NCBI GenBank assembly: GCA_947498455.1
Contig: CANMKK010000026.1
Coordinates: 1 to 64,000, forward strand
Length of the DNA stretch: 64,000 bases
Direction: 5' to 3'
DNA from: an uncultured Aquimarina sp.
GTDB lineage: Bacteria; Bacteroidota; Bacteroidia; Flavobacteriales; Flavobacteriaceae
Part shown: piece after piece, positions 52,896-63,584 of the stretch
Position numbering within the stretch: position 1 is the first letter of the stretch
Layout of the letters: each line of letters starts with the position of its first letter
Notes under the pieces: generated by a model
What the model was told of the DNA's origin: nothing
What the model saw: only the letters and a program-made list of their open reading frames with translations
Database searches by the model: none
Translations under genes and position numbers: made by a program

Positions 52896-55800
52896 ATGAA
52901 AAAAATTATTATTCTCTTAGCTGTTTTTACATTTTATATAGGACATTCTCAATTTAATTCGGATGCACCTTGGATGATGGAACTTCAATCTAAAAGAAAA
53001 ACAATAGGTAACAATGATCCTGTCAAATTTGAGGAGATTGTTGATGCATTTAACAATTATTGGAAGAATAGAGATCATACTAAAAAAGGGTCCGGTTATA
53101 AACCATTTAAAAGATGGGAAAATCATTGGAGGCATTTTGTAAAAGAAGATGGAACATTACCAACCCCACAGGAGTTAATGGAAGTTTTTAAACAAAAGCA
53201 AGTGTTAAAAAATACACTCCCAGATATTAGTAGTTGGCAATCTATGGGACCTTATGCTCACACAAATACCGGTTCCTGGTCATCTGGTCAAGGACGTGTT
53301 AATACATTTATTATTGATCCTAATAATGTAAATATATACTATACAGGTACTCCGGCAGGTGGAATATGGCAATCTAAAGATTCAGGAACTACCTGGAAAC
53401 CACTCTCGGATGATCTATTACAGATAGGAGTTTCTGCAATTGCAATTGACCCAAGAGACTCGGATATAATTTATATAGGTACTGGAGATGATGATGCAGG
53501 TGATACATATAGTATTGGAGTTTTAAAATCAACTGATGGAGGGAATACATGGAATACAACTGGTCTTACTTTTAATGATACCGAATCAAGAATAAATGAA
53601 ATTTATTTGGATCCATCAGATTATGATAGAGTTTTTATTTCATCGAATAAAGGTTTCTATAAGTCTATAGATGCGGGTGTAAATTTTACCAGAACATTGA
53701 ATCAAGATTTAGACGATGCCAAATTAAAACCAGGAGATTCTAATATTATATATGCAGCTACGGGTAGTCATGTTTATAGGTCTATAGATAATGGAGATAG
53801 CTTCCATTTGACAGATAGTGGATTACCAGTTTCTACAGGTAGAATTGCATTGGCAGTTACTACTAGTGCTCCTAATAATGTATACGTTTTGGTTGCAGGG
53901 TTTTCTTTTAAAGGTATTTATAAATCTACAGACAGCGGTACTAATTATTCGAGATTGGATAGTGGGGTTCTTGATCTTTTTGACGGAACAAGTCAAGGTT
54001 GGTATGATCTAGGATTCGAGGTAGCGGATACTGATGAAAATATTATTTATGTGGGTACTGTAGATATATTTAGATCTATCAATGGAGGGATTTCTTTTAC
54101 AAAGTGGAATAGCTGGAATGATCCTGAAAGTGCTACATATACTCATGCCGATATTCATAAAATTATTGAAATTAATGGAGATATGTATTTTGCAACTGAT
54201 GGAGGGATTTATAAGCTGGCAAAAGGATCTACATCTACAATAGACCTTACTGAAGGATTAGCTATTGGACAATTTTACCGTATTGCTGTTTCTCCACAAA
54301 CATCATCAAAAATGGTTGGTGGATTACAGGATAATGGAGGGTATGCCTATAGTAATAGCTCTTGGAAAAACTATTACGGGGCAGATGGAATGGATACTGC
54401 AATAGATCCTAATAACTCTGATGTACATTATGGATTTATACAGAATGGTAGTAGATTATATATTTCCAGAGACGGTGGAAACTCTCAGAAAGAATTTGTC
54501 GATGGACCGACTGGAGGTAATTGGATTACTCCACTTGTTATAAATAAAGAAGGAGAGATTTATGCCGGATATGATAGAATATATAGACTAGAAAGAGGGG
54601 TTTTTCAGGTTGTTTCTCAAAATGCTTTTTTAAGTATTGAAGGAATAGAAATAGACCCGGTGGATAGTGATAATATGTACATTTTTGTAAAGAATCGATT
54701 ATATAAAAGTACAAATAGAGGGGTTAAATTTTCTGAATTTTTTTCTACCACTCATGATATTACCAGTATTGCTGTAAGTAGCTCAGATAATTCTAAGGTA
54801 TACCTTACAACATCACAAGAGGTATATAAATCTACAGATGGAGGCAATAGTTTTTCGGATATTACATATAATCTTCCTGATGAGACCAAAATGATAGTAA
54901 AACATCAGGGATTGCATCCTGATAACCCTATTTATGTAGGAACAAGCCTAGGAGTGTACAGATTAGATGATACAACTAACATCTGGGAGCCTTTTGTTGT
55001 TAATTTACCAAATGTTCCGATAAGAGATCTAGAAATTAATTTGGTAGACGGCAACATTACTGCAGCGACTTATGGAAGAGGAGTATGGAGGTCGGATTTA
55101 TTGGTAAGACAAGCTGCAGTGGATTTGGATATGATTAATGTAAGTTTGGGAATAGGGAGTGAGAGTAGTGTTATATGCGGAAATTTTTCTCCAATTGTAA
55201 CCATAAAAAACAACGGTTCCATGCCTATTACATCATTTAGTATAGATTATAATATTGATGAGAAAAGCACAGTTAGTCACAGTTGGACTGGAAACTTAGG
55301 CTCTAACGAAACTACCGATGTATTACTTGCAAATTTAGATGCAGGTACTCTAGGTAGGCATCAAATTAACTTTTCTGTTTCAACAGCAGGGGATGCTTTT
55401 CTAATTAACAATTCAAGTTCTCTTGTTTTTGACAGAAATGAAGAAAGAACATTAGGAATTCAGGAATTTGAAACCAATACGGATATATTACTAACGTCTG
55501 GTGGGGCTTGGGAAAAGGGTATTCCTACAGGAAGTAAATTAAATATAGCTACTTCAGGACAAAATGTGTACGGAACAAATTTGGATGGGAATTATCCAGA
55601 TAAAACAGTAGGGTACTTAATATCTAATTGTTATAATTTATCAACTATCGAAAACCCAGTACTTAAGTTTAATATGGCGTTTGATCTTGAAAATAATTGG
55701 GATTTTGTAACTATAGAATATACTATGGATTATGGAGCTAGTTGGAATATTTTAGGATCTGCTGATGACCCAAACTGGTATAATAGTGATAGGGTGTCTG

Positions 55801-56255
55801 GTTCGGATTGTTTTAATTGTCCTGGAGCACAATGGACAGGTACGGATAGTGTAATGAAAGAATATAGTTATAATCTCGCTGCATTCGTCAATGAGACTAA
55901 TTTTATTTTTAGATTTAAGTTTGTTTCTGATCAATCGGTAAATCAGGAAGGAGTTATTGTGGATGACTTAACTATTGATGGAAATATATTAAGTACTGAT
56001 GAGTTTGTAAATAAAAAAAAGCTTGTTGTTCACCCAAATCCATCAAAAAATATTTTTAATATTCAATGGAATAATGTGAATGAGGTGTCATATGATGTGT
56101 TTGACATTACTGGAAAAATGATTTATTCTAAAAAAGCTAAAGATATTCCGGATAACTTCAGTCAGATAGATCTTTCTAACTATACCGAAGGGATGTATTT
56201 TTTAAAAATAACGATGGATGATGTAGAGGAGAATATTAAGTTGATAAGGAATTAA
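52896..56255 (+). CDS. Large secreted sortilin/BNR-repeat protein with T9SS tail
   Basis: About 1119 aa; ATG 52896 was chosen because it starts a proper signal peptide (MKKIIILLAVFTFYIGHSQ), unlike the 78-nt extension. Many Asp-box repeats (GIWQSKDSGTTWK, STDGGNTWN) form a VPS10/sortilin-like propeller to about residue 750; then CARDB-like and MAM/jelly-roll-like domains and a T9SS domain (HPNPSKNIFNIQW). The tail is nearly identical to that of the next gene. Confidence 0.88.
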   Translation: MKKIIILLAVFTFYIGHSQFNSDAPWMMELQSKRKTIGNNDPVKFEEIVDAFNNYWKNRDHTKKGSGYKPFKRWENHWRHFVKEDGTLPTPQELMEVFKQKQVLKNTLPDISSWQSMGPYAHTNTGSWSSGQGRVNTFIIDPNNVNIYYTGTPAGGIWQSKDSGTTWKPLSDDLLQIGVSAIAIDPRDSDIIYIGTGDDDAGDTYSIGVLKSTDGGNTWNTTGLTFNDTESRINEIYLDPSDYDRVFISSNKGFYKSIDAGVNFTRTLNQDLDDAKLKPGDSNIIYAATGSHVYRSIDNGDSFHLTDSGLPVSTGRIALAVTTSAPNNVYVLVAGFSFKGIYKSTDSGTNYSRLDSGVLDLFDGTSQGWYDLGFEVADTDENIIYVGTVDIFRSINGGISFTKWNSWNDPESATYTHADIHKIIEINGDMYFATDGGIYKLAKGSTSTIDLTEGLAIGQFYRIAVSPQTSSKMVGGLQDNGGYAYSNSSWKNYYGADGMDTAIDPNNSDVHYGFIQNGSRLYISRDGGNSQKEFVDGPTGGNWITPLVINKEGEIYAGYDRIYRLERGVFQVVSQNAFLSIEGIEIDPVDSDNMYIFVKNRLYKSTNRGVKFSEFFSTTHDITSIAVSSSDNSKVYLTTSQEVYKSTDGGNSFSDITYNLPDETKMIVKHQGLHPDNPIYVGTSLGVYRLDDTTNIWEPFVVNLPNVPIRDLEINLVDGNITAATYGRGVWRSDLLVRQAAVDLDMINVSLGIGSESSVICGNFSPIVTIKNNGSMPITSFSIDYNIDEKSTVSHSWTGNLGSNETTDVLLANLDAGTLGRHQINFSVSTAGDAFLINNSSSLVFDRNEERTLGIQEFETNTDILLTSGGAWEKGIPTGSKLNIATSGQNVYGTNLDGNYPDKTVGYLISNCYNLSTIENPVLKFNMAFDLENNWDFVTIEYTMDYGASWNILGSADDPNWYNSDRVSGSDCFNCPGAQWTGTDSVMKEYSYNLAAFVNETNFIFRFKFVSDQSVNQEGVIVDDLTIDGNILSTDEFVNKKKLVVHPNPSKNIFNIQWNNVNEVSYDVFDITGKMIYSKKAKDIPDNFSQIDLSNYTEGMYFLKITMDDVEENIKLIRN

Positions 56256-56449
56256 TTTCATTTCTAAAAATAAAACCGACACTACTAAAATAAAATGCAC
56301 TTCCACCTAGTTTAGTATAGATATTATCTCTGATTTTTTTTAATCTAAGTTAAAGGTCTGCTACTTTTCTTGTGAGTAAATTTAAATCAGAACTGGTATA
56401 ACAGGAGTTGCAGTTATGCACAAAAAAAATAATCTTAAAATCATAAATA

Positions 56450-57592
56450 ATGAAAAAAATTGCAGTTATTATTACTTTATTGACCCTCAGCATTCATATA
56501 GGGTTTACTCAAACAAAACCTGTTCAATATTGTGGGACGGTCTTCACGCAGGAACAAATTGATAACATACATAAAACTTCAAAGCATGGACAGCAGAACC
56601 AATATCGTAAAAATAGATCAATTTCCAGAATTCCAATCCAAATACATATCATAAGAAAATCAAATGGAACGGATGGCTTAGATGCCTCATCTGTACCTGG
56701 GATTATAAATAGATTGAATAATAACTTTGCTAATGCTAATATGTCGTTTTATCAATGCAATGATATAAACTATATAGATAGCGATGCCTATTATGACCTA
56801 AATGGACTTGAGCAAATTCAAGTAGATCGTAGGAATAATGTAAGCAATGTTATCAATATTTATTTCGCTAATAGTGTGCATAATGGTGTTTCTCGAGTTT
56901 GTGGGTTTACAACCTATAATAACGCATCGGATTATATATTTATAAAAAATGGCTGTACAGGAACAAGAAAGAACACTGTGTCTCATGAAATAGGGCATTA
57001 TTTTTCGCTTATACATACCCATGGAATAAGTAATACTAATGTCACTGATGAATTAGTAAATGGATCTAATTGCTCAACTGCAGGAGATCAAATTTGTGAT
57101 ACTCCCGCAGACCCCAATTTGAGCGGAGGCTTGCTAAATCGTCAATGTCAATATATTGGAACTGCAATCGATATTAATGGTGATGCTTATAGACCGAATC
57201 CAAATAATATTATGTCTTATGGTCGATCGAGATGCTTTACCACATTCACTCCTCAGCAGAATGCTAGGATGGTTAATGATCTAGTAAATGTCAAGTATTA
57301 TCTATCTTGTACATCTTCTTCCAAAACCTTAAATGAAGATGAAAATATTGATTTTGGAATTGAAATTTACCCTAACCCGTCAAAAAATATTTTTAATATT
57401 CAATGGGAAAATGCGAGTGAGGTTTCCTATGATGTCTATGACATTACCGGAAAAATTATTTATTCTAAAAAAAACATGGATATTTCAGAAAATACCAGCT
57501 CAGTTGACCTTTCGAACTATACCAAAGGCATGTACTTTCTGAAAATCAATTTAGATGGTATAGAAAAGAGTACGAAGTTGATAAAAAATTGA
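56450..57592 (+). CDS. M43-type zinc metalloprotease with T9SS tail
   Basis: 380 aa. Signal peptide (IITLLTLSIHIGFTQ), catalytic HEIGHYFSLIH near residue 179, Cys-rich substrate region (GDQICDTPADPN) and a Met-turn NIMSYGRSRC, as in pappalysin-type peptidases. C-terminal T9SS domain YPNPSKNIFNIQWENASEVS. Secreted degradative enzyme. Confidence 0.93.
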   Translation: MKKIAVIITLLTLSIHIGFTQTKPVQYCGTVFTQEQIDNIHKTSKHGQQNQYRKNRSISRIPIQIHIIRKSNGTDGLDASSVPGIINRLNNNFANANMSFYQCNDINYIDSDAYYDLNGLEQIQVDRRNNVSNVINIYFANSVHNGVSRVCGFTTYNNASDYIFIKNGCTGTRKNTVSHEIGHYFSLIHTHGISNTNVTDELVNGSNCSTAGDQICDTPADPNLSGGLLNRQCQYIGTAIDINGDAYRPNPNNIMSYGRSRCFTTFTPQQNARMVNDLVNVKYYLSCTSSSKTLNEDENIDFGIEIYPNPSKNIFNIQWENASEVSYDVYDITGKIIYSKKNMDISENTSSVDLSNYTKGMYFLKINLDGIEKSTKLIKN

Positions 57593-57774
57593 TAATAAAT
57601 CAGTTATTTGGTTGTGTGTTGTTTAGTTTAATTCTTTACAGCTTGTCTCGAAATTCAATAACTATGTATCCGTTGGGCGCTTCATGGACTTGCCTCGAAG
57701 TAGTTGACTGATAAAAGGATAAAATCTTTACATTTTTAGCGATATGAATTAAGAGTATAATTTTATATCAAATA

Positions 57775-57814
57775 AAATCGACTTTGTTTTTATAACAAAA
57801 ACAAAGTCGATTTG
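57775..57814. terminator. Bidirectional terminator between convergent genes
   Basis: AAATCGACTTTGTTTTT / AAAAACAAAGTCGATTT, 17-bp stem with a short loop, in the 311-nt gap between the two protease genes. Confidence 0.85.
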
Positions 57815-57903
57815 GTAATTATAATTGGTGTTATTTACATTGACATCATTTTTTAGAAGTATATACTTCACTCAACTAATAGAGCAATAGTTATTAATAA
57901 AAT

Positions 57904-58797
57904 CTATGGATATAAAATTCTTACTGCGGCAGTATCCCAAGCAGATAATTCATTACTTACATTACCACAAGCATTCATAATAGATATAGGATCATCATGC
58001 CAAGTAGGTGATGAACCCAATATATGAATAGCCTCATCTTCTCTCTTGGGATCACCTCCACAAGAGCCTCTGGTTTTCCAATCGGTATGTCTAAAACCTA
58101 TAGTATGTCCTAACTCATGGGTAAAGAGATCCTCTAAATCTTCAACGATAAAATCAGAAAGAGAATTTGAATACTCAGAAATTGAAAGGATAGAACCGGG
58201 AGCTCCATCTTCTGATGGAGATATACCTATACCTAGTGACCCACTTGTTGTTGTAATCGTTGTTAAAACAAAGATTGTTATTTCAATATTAGGATCTTTA
58301 CTAGGAAAATCGGCAGTGCTTCCATAGGTAACATCAAATTTTATTTTTGATCCGGCATTATTCCAGTTAGCAATAGCCCTCTCAAGACCAGATTTTGCTT
58401 TTTGAGATAACCCTCCAACTCCAGCTGTTGTCGTTGGTCCAGTATATGCATATATATTAATAGTTCTATATGTATCGGTATCTACTATAAATTCTGTTCT
58501 ATACTGTTTACTTATTTCTCCATTTTCTATTGGGATATTAAGGAATCTGTTTTTTTTATATGCAATATCTCCTGAAACAATTACCAATTCTTCATACTGA
58601 CCATCAGAAGATTCTATTTTCTGATATCCTAACTTCTCTGGTTTTATATTTAGTTCTTTTGCTTTAACAAGTATGTCCTTAGGTAGGTGACTTACATTAG
58701 TATCAACAGTTTCAATTTCTTCTGTGGAGCATGACGAAGCAATCAATAAGAGTGGGATTAATAGGCTTTTTAATAGGTTTTTACATGTGTTTTTCAT
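57904..58797 (-). CDS. Lipoprotein zinc metalloprotease (dual-action HEIGH type)
   Basis: About 297 aa from the internal ATG at 58797, which starts a clean lipoprotein signal (KSLLIPLLLIASSC); the upstream ATG at 58830 adds unlikely residues. Catalytic THELGHTIGFRHTDW (HExxHxxGxxH) near the C-terminal third and SIMNACG as Met-turn place it in the metzincin group, like M57/HEIGH peptidases. No T9SS tail. Confidence 0.88.
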   Translation of the reverse strand: MKNTCKNLLKSLLIPLLLIASSCSTEEIETVDTNVSHLPKDILVKAKELNIKPEKLGYQKIESSDGQYEELVIVSGDIAYKKNRFLNIPIENGEISKQYRTEFIVDTDTYRTINIYAYTGPTTTAGVGGLSQKAKSGLERAIANWNNAGSKIKFDVTYGSTADFPSKDPNIEITIFVLTTITTTSGSLGIGISPSEDGAPGSILSISEYSNSLSDFIVEDLEDLFTHELGHTIGFRHTDWKTRGSCGGDPKREDEAIHILGSSPTWHDDPISIMNACGNVSNELSAWDTAAVRILYP

Positions 58798-58978
58798 TAT
58801 AAATAAGTTTGAATTAATATCTACAAACATATTATATCCTAGACCTTGTTTTTTTGTTATTGTATAAAGTGTTTATTTGATTGTACCAACGGTAGCTTTT
58901 ACTGTATAAAGTGAATTTTCTCTATCTAGATATATAGATGAAAAAAACAGATATTATATGGTATAATATCCTTTAAAA

Positions 58979-59015
58979 AAAGGCTCTATAAGTTCTTTTA
59001 AAACTTATAGAGCCT
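58979..59015 (-). terminator. Terminator of the M4 peptidase gene
   Basis: AGGCTCTATAAGTT / AACTTATAGAGCCT 14-bp stem; on the minus strand it is followed by seven Ts. Confidence 0.88.
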
Positions 59016-59107
59016 CAGTAGCTAAATTATGTGTATTGTACCTTGTGAATCTACTTATAAATAAAATAAGTATTTATATAGTAATCCCAAAGTGTAAATA
59101 AAAGTGT

Positions 59108-62100
59108 TTATTCGATCACAAAAAGCTTACTTGTAGTATCGATTTTTATCGAGTATACACCCGTTTTTAAATCACTCACATGTATACTGGCATTAAAAGG
59201 TCCTTTTTGTACGGTTTGCCCTAGCATGTTAGTAATGCGATATGCTTTATGTTTAACTTGTTCTGTTTTAATATTTAGCACTCCATTTTTTACTGGGTTT
59301 GGTGCGATGATAAAATCCTGCTGTTTATGAGATAGGCTTTTGGCAGTATCTCTTGTGGTGGTAAGCCCTTGTCCTGCAGTTTCGTTATATGCATAATCTG
59401 TTATGGTATAAGATAACCCATCGTTAGCTACAGTCGCATGGAACCAGCCATAATGTACCTGTTGGTTAATCATAAACCTAAAACCAATATATCCCGATTG
59501 TCCTCTCCAGGGAGTGTATGATGAGGTGCTAACGATATAACTATGACTATTATTGACAAAATTACTGTTAGGACCTACTTGTACTCCCTCTCCTATAAGG
59601 GTAATATTACTGGTAGTACCATTACAAACAATGTCTTTGCTATTGGCTACTAGTCTTAATTGATTTTGAGTAAACCATGCTCCAAAGCTACTGTCATCAC
59701 CAACCTCAATTCTAAATGACCTCCATGTACCAGAGGCATTTGCCGTTTGATCTGCCATATCTACAAAAACTACATTACCTCCTTCAACAGGATCGGTGGT
59801 AGTATCATCACATGCAGAGCAAGAGGAGCCACCACAGTCTACACCGGTTTCATCTCCATTCTGGATATTATCATTACAAGTTGGTGAGGTAGTACTACCC
59901 TCTCTAATAACTACAGAATAATCCTCTACTTCTCGGTTTGAGTTTAAACCAGCATCTCTATTACACGGAATTAAAAATCTCTCGCTACTTGCAGCTATCA
60001 CTCTCATTCTGGTTCTACCGAGTCTGGCAGATTGCGGTACAGTATTAATTGCTGTTGCGCTTAGAGAACCCTGTGCCAATTCTGTCGTAGATAAAACAAC
60101 TTCATTCTCTTCGAATACATTATTTTGGTTATAATCTATATAAACTTTATAAAGAACAAGAAAAGTCGATGATGATAGTGTTATAGAAATAGTCGGAGAG
60201 GTTCCCCTATCCAAATTAGTAGATTCTGTGCTAAAATCACTATACCCGTTCCTTCCAGAATTTTTGTTAATAGAGCCGAATCTTACATTTGAGATATGAT
60301 ATAAACCAAAGGTATTGCTATTAACTGCTGAGCAGTATTCGTTATCACTCCTTAAACCAACACCAACCGCATGCCATGCAGCAGTAACAGTTTCTACTTC
60401 GGTACTATTAGCTCCGTGAATATCTGTTGCAGCCCTAATCATTGCAGCTCTGGCTGCATTATAATCAGAGTTAGATGTTAAGTATTGTGTTTCTGCTCGG
60501 TATACTATTGCAGTAGCTCTATCCATACCAATACCTGTTATACTAAAGCTCTCATCGTGATCATTGATCTGATCGGTATTTTGACTACCTACAGTAACTA
60601 AATAAAACCAATGGTTCAGTACCCCGCTATTGGTATGTACACCTCCCCTATCTGGTGATGAGCTAGAGGTAGGTGCCCAGTTAGTTCCTTTATATGTGTC
60701 TGGATGATTAAATAGTTTAGGGTTTTGCATAGATCTGATGCCGTTTGGACTTGTTTCTTCAAATACTGTCCACGTATTATCATTAGGAGCTAAATCATTG
60801 TTATTTCCTTTAGCAAAATGTTCAACCACGGCTCCCCATATATCCGATAACCCCTCATTAAGAGCTCCAGATTCTCCTTGGTATGTAAGGTTAGAAGTTT
60901 CCTGATCCAACCCATGACCCAACTCGTGTGCAACCCAATCAACACTTGTTCTAGGGGTATCCACATCAGAAGATCCATCACCTAAATGTAGAGCATTATT
61001 ACTCCAAAAACCATTCGAATAATTGTTACCATAATGGACATAACAAGTTATTTCAGCTCCATTGCCATCATAGCTGTTTCTTTCGTGAACAGTATTAAAA
61101 TAATCATAAGCCCTACTTAATCCCCAGAGCGCATCTAGCGCTGCATTGTCTTTGTCGTCATTATCATGCTCGGCACTGGTCCAGTTATTATCATTATCTG
61201 TAAAATCTATTCTTGTGGTAATATCAGTTCCGCTTTGTAAATTATAAACATGAATACCATCACCTCTGCTAGTGTCATGTAAAATATAATTACCGTTGTT
61301 AGGTAAACGGGTTGTTGATATAGTTCTACGACCACTATATTCGGTGTCAGCAGTTCCATCAACAAACGCCATTGGCATTGCCAGAGATGAATTATTGCTA
61401 GTATCTAAAGTTTCTAATACAGAAACAGGATCAGAAGCCTTTGTTCCATCTGTATGCGAAGTATGTGTATGACACCCTTGACTTATGGTCGAATCAAAAA
61501 GTAGCTTAGTACCTGTATGTGCATCTATATATAGGTTACCCCTTCTCATAGGTTGCAACGCATAGATATCAAATTTATAAGCTAGGTTAAATTTAGTAAC
61601 CACTCCGTTTTCATTTTTAGAGGTAAGATCTGGTAGGACTACTAATTCTCCTTTCGGTTTTTTGTAATTGGCAATCTTAGCCATTGTAGGATCTTGCCAG
61701 GCATATTTTTGAGCCTTTGTATGTGCAATGGCTTTTTGAAACGCTTGACCAGCAGATATAGATGGCGTTGTTTTGATATTAGTTACGTTATAATACTCCC
61801 CGTGTATACTTTGTGCTTTTCCGTTTTTACGGCTTACTACGGCGACTCCAAATTCTACTGGGACTCCCTTATAGGTTTGTTGGCATTTTTCGTGTATGAA
61901 CCCTAAATTATCAGTTTCTTTTTTTATAAGGGTATGTGCATTTCCTTTTTCTAACTTTAGAAATGTTTTGAATAAACCTTGTGTATCCTGAGGTATATTT
62001 AGATTGCTTTTTGATTGTATTTCATTAGGGTTATCAAGCTCTATGATATATGCTGGTTGTTTAAAATCATTTTCGTTTTTTACTTTTTCTTGTGCAGTAA

Positions 62101-62170
62101 GACTAGAAAAAGTAAACCCTAATGCTAATGGAAGTATAAGATACTTCCAGTTCGGTTTTATTTTTTTCAT
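59108..62170 (-). CDS. M4 thermolysin-family peptidase with GEVED and T9SS domains
   Basis: 1020 aa. Signal peptide (ILPLALGFTFSSLTAQ), FTP/PepSY propeptide (to about 240), catalytic domain with VAHELGHGLDQ (about 413-423) and GALNEGLSDIWG (third ligand Glu), a GEVED domain (about 620-750), a Cys-rich NGDETGVDCGG linker, and a C-terminal T9SS domain (IAPNPVKNGVLNI). Secreted neutral protease needing Zn and Ca. Confidence 0.95.
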   Translation of the reverse strand: MKKIKPNWKYLILPLALGFTFSSLTAQEKVKNENDFKQPAYIIELDNPNEIQSKSNLNIPQDTQGLFKTFLKLEKGNAHTLIKKETDNLGFIHEKCQQTYKGVPVEFGVAVVSRKNGKAQSIHGEYYNVTNIKTTPSISAGQAFQKAIAHTKAQKYAWQDPTMAKIANYKKPKGELVVLPDLTSKNENGVVTKFNLAYKFDIYALQPMRRGNLYIDAHTGTKLLFDSTISQGCHTHTSHTDGTKASDPVSVLETLDTSNNSSLAMPMAFVDGTADTEYSGRRTISTTRLPNNGNYILHDTSRGDGIHVYNLQSGTDITTRIDFTDNDNNWTSAEHDNDDKDNAALDALWGLSRAYDYFNTVHERNSYDGNGAEITCYVHYGNNYSNGFWSNNALHLGDGSSDVDTPRTSVDWVAHELGHGLDQETSNLTYQGESGALNEGLSDIWGAVVEHFAKGNNNDLAPNDNTWTVFEETSPNGIRSMQNPKLFNHPDTYKGTNWAPTSSSSPDRGGVHTNSGVLNHWFYLVTVGSQNTDQINDHDESFSITGIGMDRATAIVYRAETQYLTSNSDYNAARAAMIRAATDIHGANSTEVETVTAAWHAVGVGLRSDNEYCSAVNSNTFGLYHISNVRFGSINKNSGRNGYSDFSTESTNLDRGTSPTISITLSSSTFLVLYKVYIDYNQNNVFEENEVVLSTTELAQGSLSATAINTVPQSARLGRTRMRVIAASSERFLIPCNRDAGLNSNREVEDYSVVIREGSTTSPTCNDNIQNGDETGVDCGGSSCSACDDTTTDPVEGGNVVFVDMADQTANASGTWRSFRIEVGDDSSFGAWFTQNQLRLVANSKDIVCNGTTSNITLIGEGVQVGPNSNFVNNSHSYIVSTSSYTPWRGQSGYIGFRFMINQQVHYGWFHATVANDGLSYTITDYAYNETAGQGLTTTRDTAKSLSHKQQDFIIAPNPVKNGVLNIKTEQVKHKAYRITNMLGQTVQKGPFNASIHVSDLKTGVYSIKIDTTSKLFVIE

Positions 62171-63036
62171 TGTGTGTTTTAAATGAGTTATTAATTTTAA
62201 TCTAAAAAGTTATCCATAGACCTTAGTCTTGGAGTTTCATAATAGATTAGAAATTTTAGAGCCAAGATTTAAGATAAATAATAGTCATGTTCCTTAACTA
62301 CTATTGTAAGTCGGTCTTGTCTCTAATACCTCGATGGCCCTACGAGGTTGTTTATTTCGAAATAATAGGTCACCATATCTTTAGTGATCTAATTATAGCT
62401 ATATATGATATTAATTTAATTTTTAGTTTTGATCAGGTATTTATAATATGACCATCTGGATCATTATTTAATCATACTACTGATAAATAACCATAGCAAA
62501 AGTATGTGTTACACATCTATCATTTTTTGAGATTGTATGAATGGAGTGTTTTTTTGTATGAACGGTATGAATTAATGTATAAAGTGCAAATTAGCATGTA
62601 AATGTAATCGCAGAAAAGGAATAATACGATTTGCGGATAAGAAGTTCGTATAAAAAGTTTGAATTATTTTGTGCTAGATTAAGGCATAAAATTAAAGAAT
62701 AGCCTTAGCTATTTTTGAATTTTATAACGCAGATATAGTGCAAAAGAAACGAACTATATGCGAAAGTTTTATGCGTAAATCGTATAACTTCTAAAAACAA
62801 AAGTTATGATGACTTGGTGGTTGAGGAATGAAATTATAGTAATAAAGCTATGCTTTTTGGTATTATCTTATAGTTAGTAGATTATGTCTTGTAGCTTTAT
62901 GATAAGCGTCGAAATCACTATAAATATGGCATTTTATAAGTTTTAGCGCAGCAGTTTACCCTAGCTAGGTCGAAGGGCTACGTCAGTATTTGGAGTAGCT
63001 CAAAGATATAGTAGATTTTCTAATGGATAATGCGGG
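62171..63036. other. Long intergenic region, 866 nt
   Basis: No gene supported. Contains hairpin ACCTCG-N9-CGAGGT (about 62327-62347), a full MITE-A (62624-62785) and a MITE-B end (63012-63042). The promoter of the M4 gene should lie at its left end. Confidence 0.5.
62624..62785 (+). repeat. MITE-A, second full 162-bp copy
   Basis: Same length and orientation as 51136-51297; ends ATACGATTTGCGGATAA and TTATGCGTAAATCGTAT; interior shares long identical blocks such as ATTATTTTGTGCTAGATTAA. Confidence 0.8.
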
Positions 63037-63042
63037 TTAAAG
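63012..63042 (+). repeat. Solo end of MITE-B
   Basis: TAGATTTTCTAATGGATAAT then GCGGGTTAAAG resembles 44516-44546. Confidence 0.45.
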
Positions 63043-63504
63043 CATGGGATAGGTACTTTTACTCAATTGTGAATTATAATATCTAGGATCTCCTGTAACT
63101 TCTTTTTCTAACCAATATGGTTTCGAAAACATTTCATTTTCATCTTGTAATTCGATTTCTGCAAGAAATAAACCTTTATGCTTTCCTAAAAATTCATCTA
63201 CTTCTATTATATGTATGCCAGATGGTATCTCGTAACGAATTTTTTCGATAATCCCTTCTTCACAAAGAAGAAGCAGTTTTTCAGCTTCCTCTTTGTCAAT
63301 TTCTTTTTCCCATTCAAAGCGGGAAGTACCTGTAGTATTACTTTTTCCCTTTATCGTAAGATATCCTTTATCTCCTTTGATTCTAACTCTTACAGCACGC
63401 TCGGGATGAGAATTAAGATACCCTTGTATAATATGGGTGCTTTTTTCTGCTTTCTTCTTAAAAATATCCGAAGTGACTAAGAATTTACGCTCTATCTCTA
63501 ACAT
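63037..63504 (-). CDS. CYTH-domain protein (triphosphate tunnel enzyme)
   Basis: 155 aa. N-terminal EIERKFLV (ExExK signature), RAVRVRIKGDKGYLTIKG, FEWEKEI and EVDEF match CYTH enzymes, which use Mg and inorganic triphosphate or ATP in a beta-barrel. In short bacterial forms tripolyphosphatase is the best-supported activity. Confidence 0.93.
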   Translation of the reverse strand: MLEIERKFLVTSDIFKKKAEKSTHIIQGYLNSHPERAVRVRIKGDKGYLTIKGKSNTTGTSRFEWEKEIDKEEAEKLLLLCEEGIIEKIRYEIPSGIHIIEVDEFLGKHKGLFLAEIELQDENEMFSKPYWLEKEVTGDPRYYNSQLSKSTYPML

Positions 63505-63584
63505 GAATTACTATTTTGAATCTTTTGAAAACTACCTCATTTGAACAATTATTTCCAAAAGTTGTAGTTTTCAAAAGTAAAATA

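Noticed and set aside
57904..58830. T9SS tail on the HEIGH-type protease
   Set aside because: The protein ends soon after the Met-turn, with no PNP...KL type domain; it has a lipobox instead.
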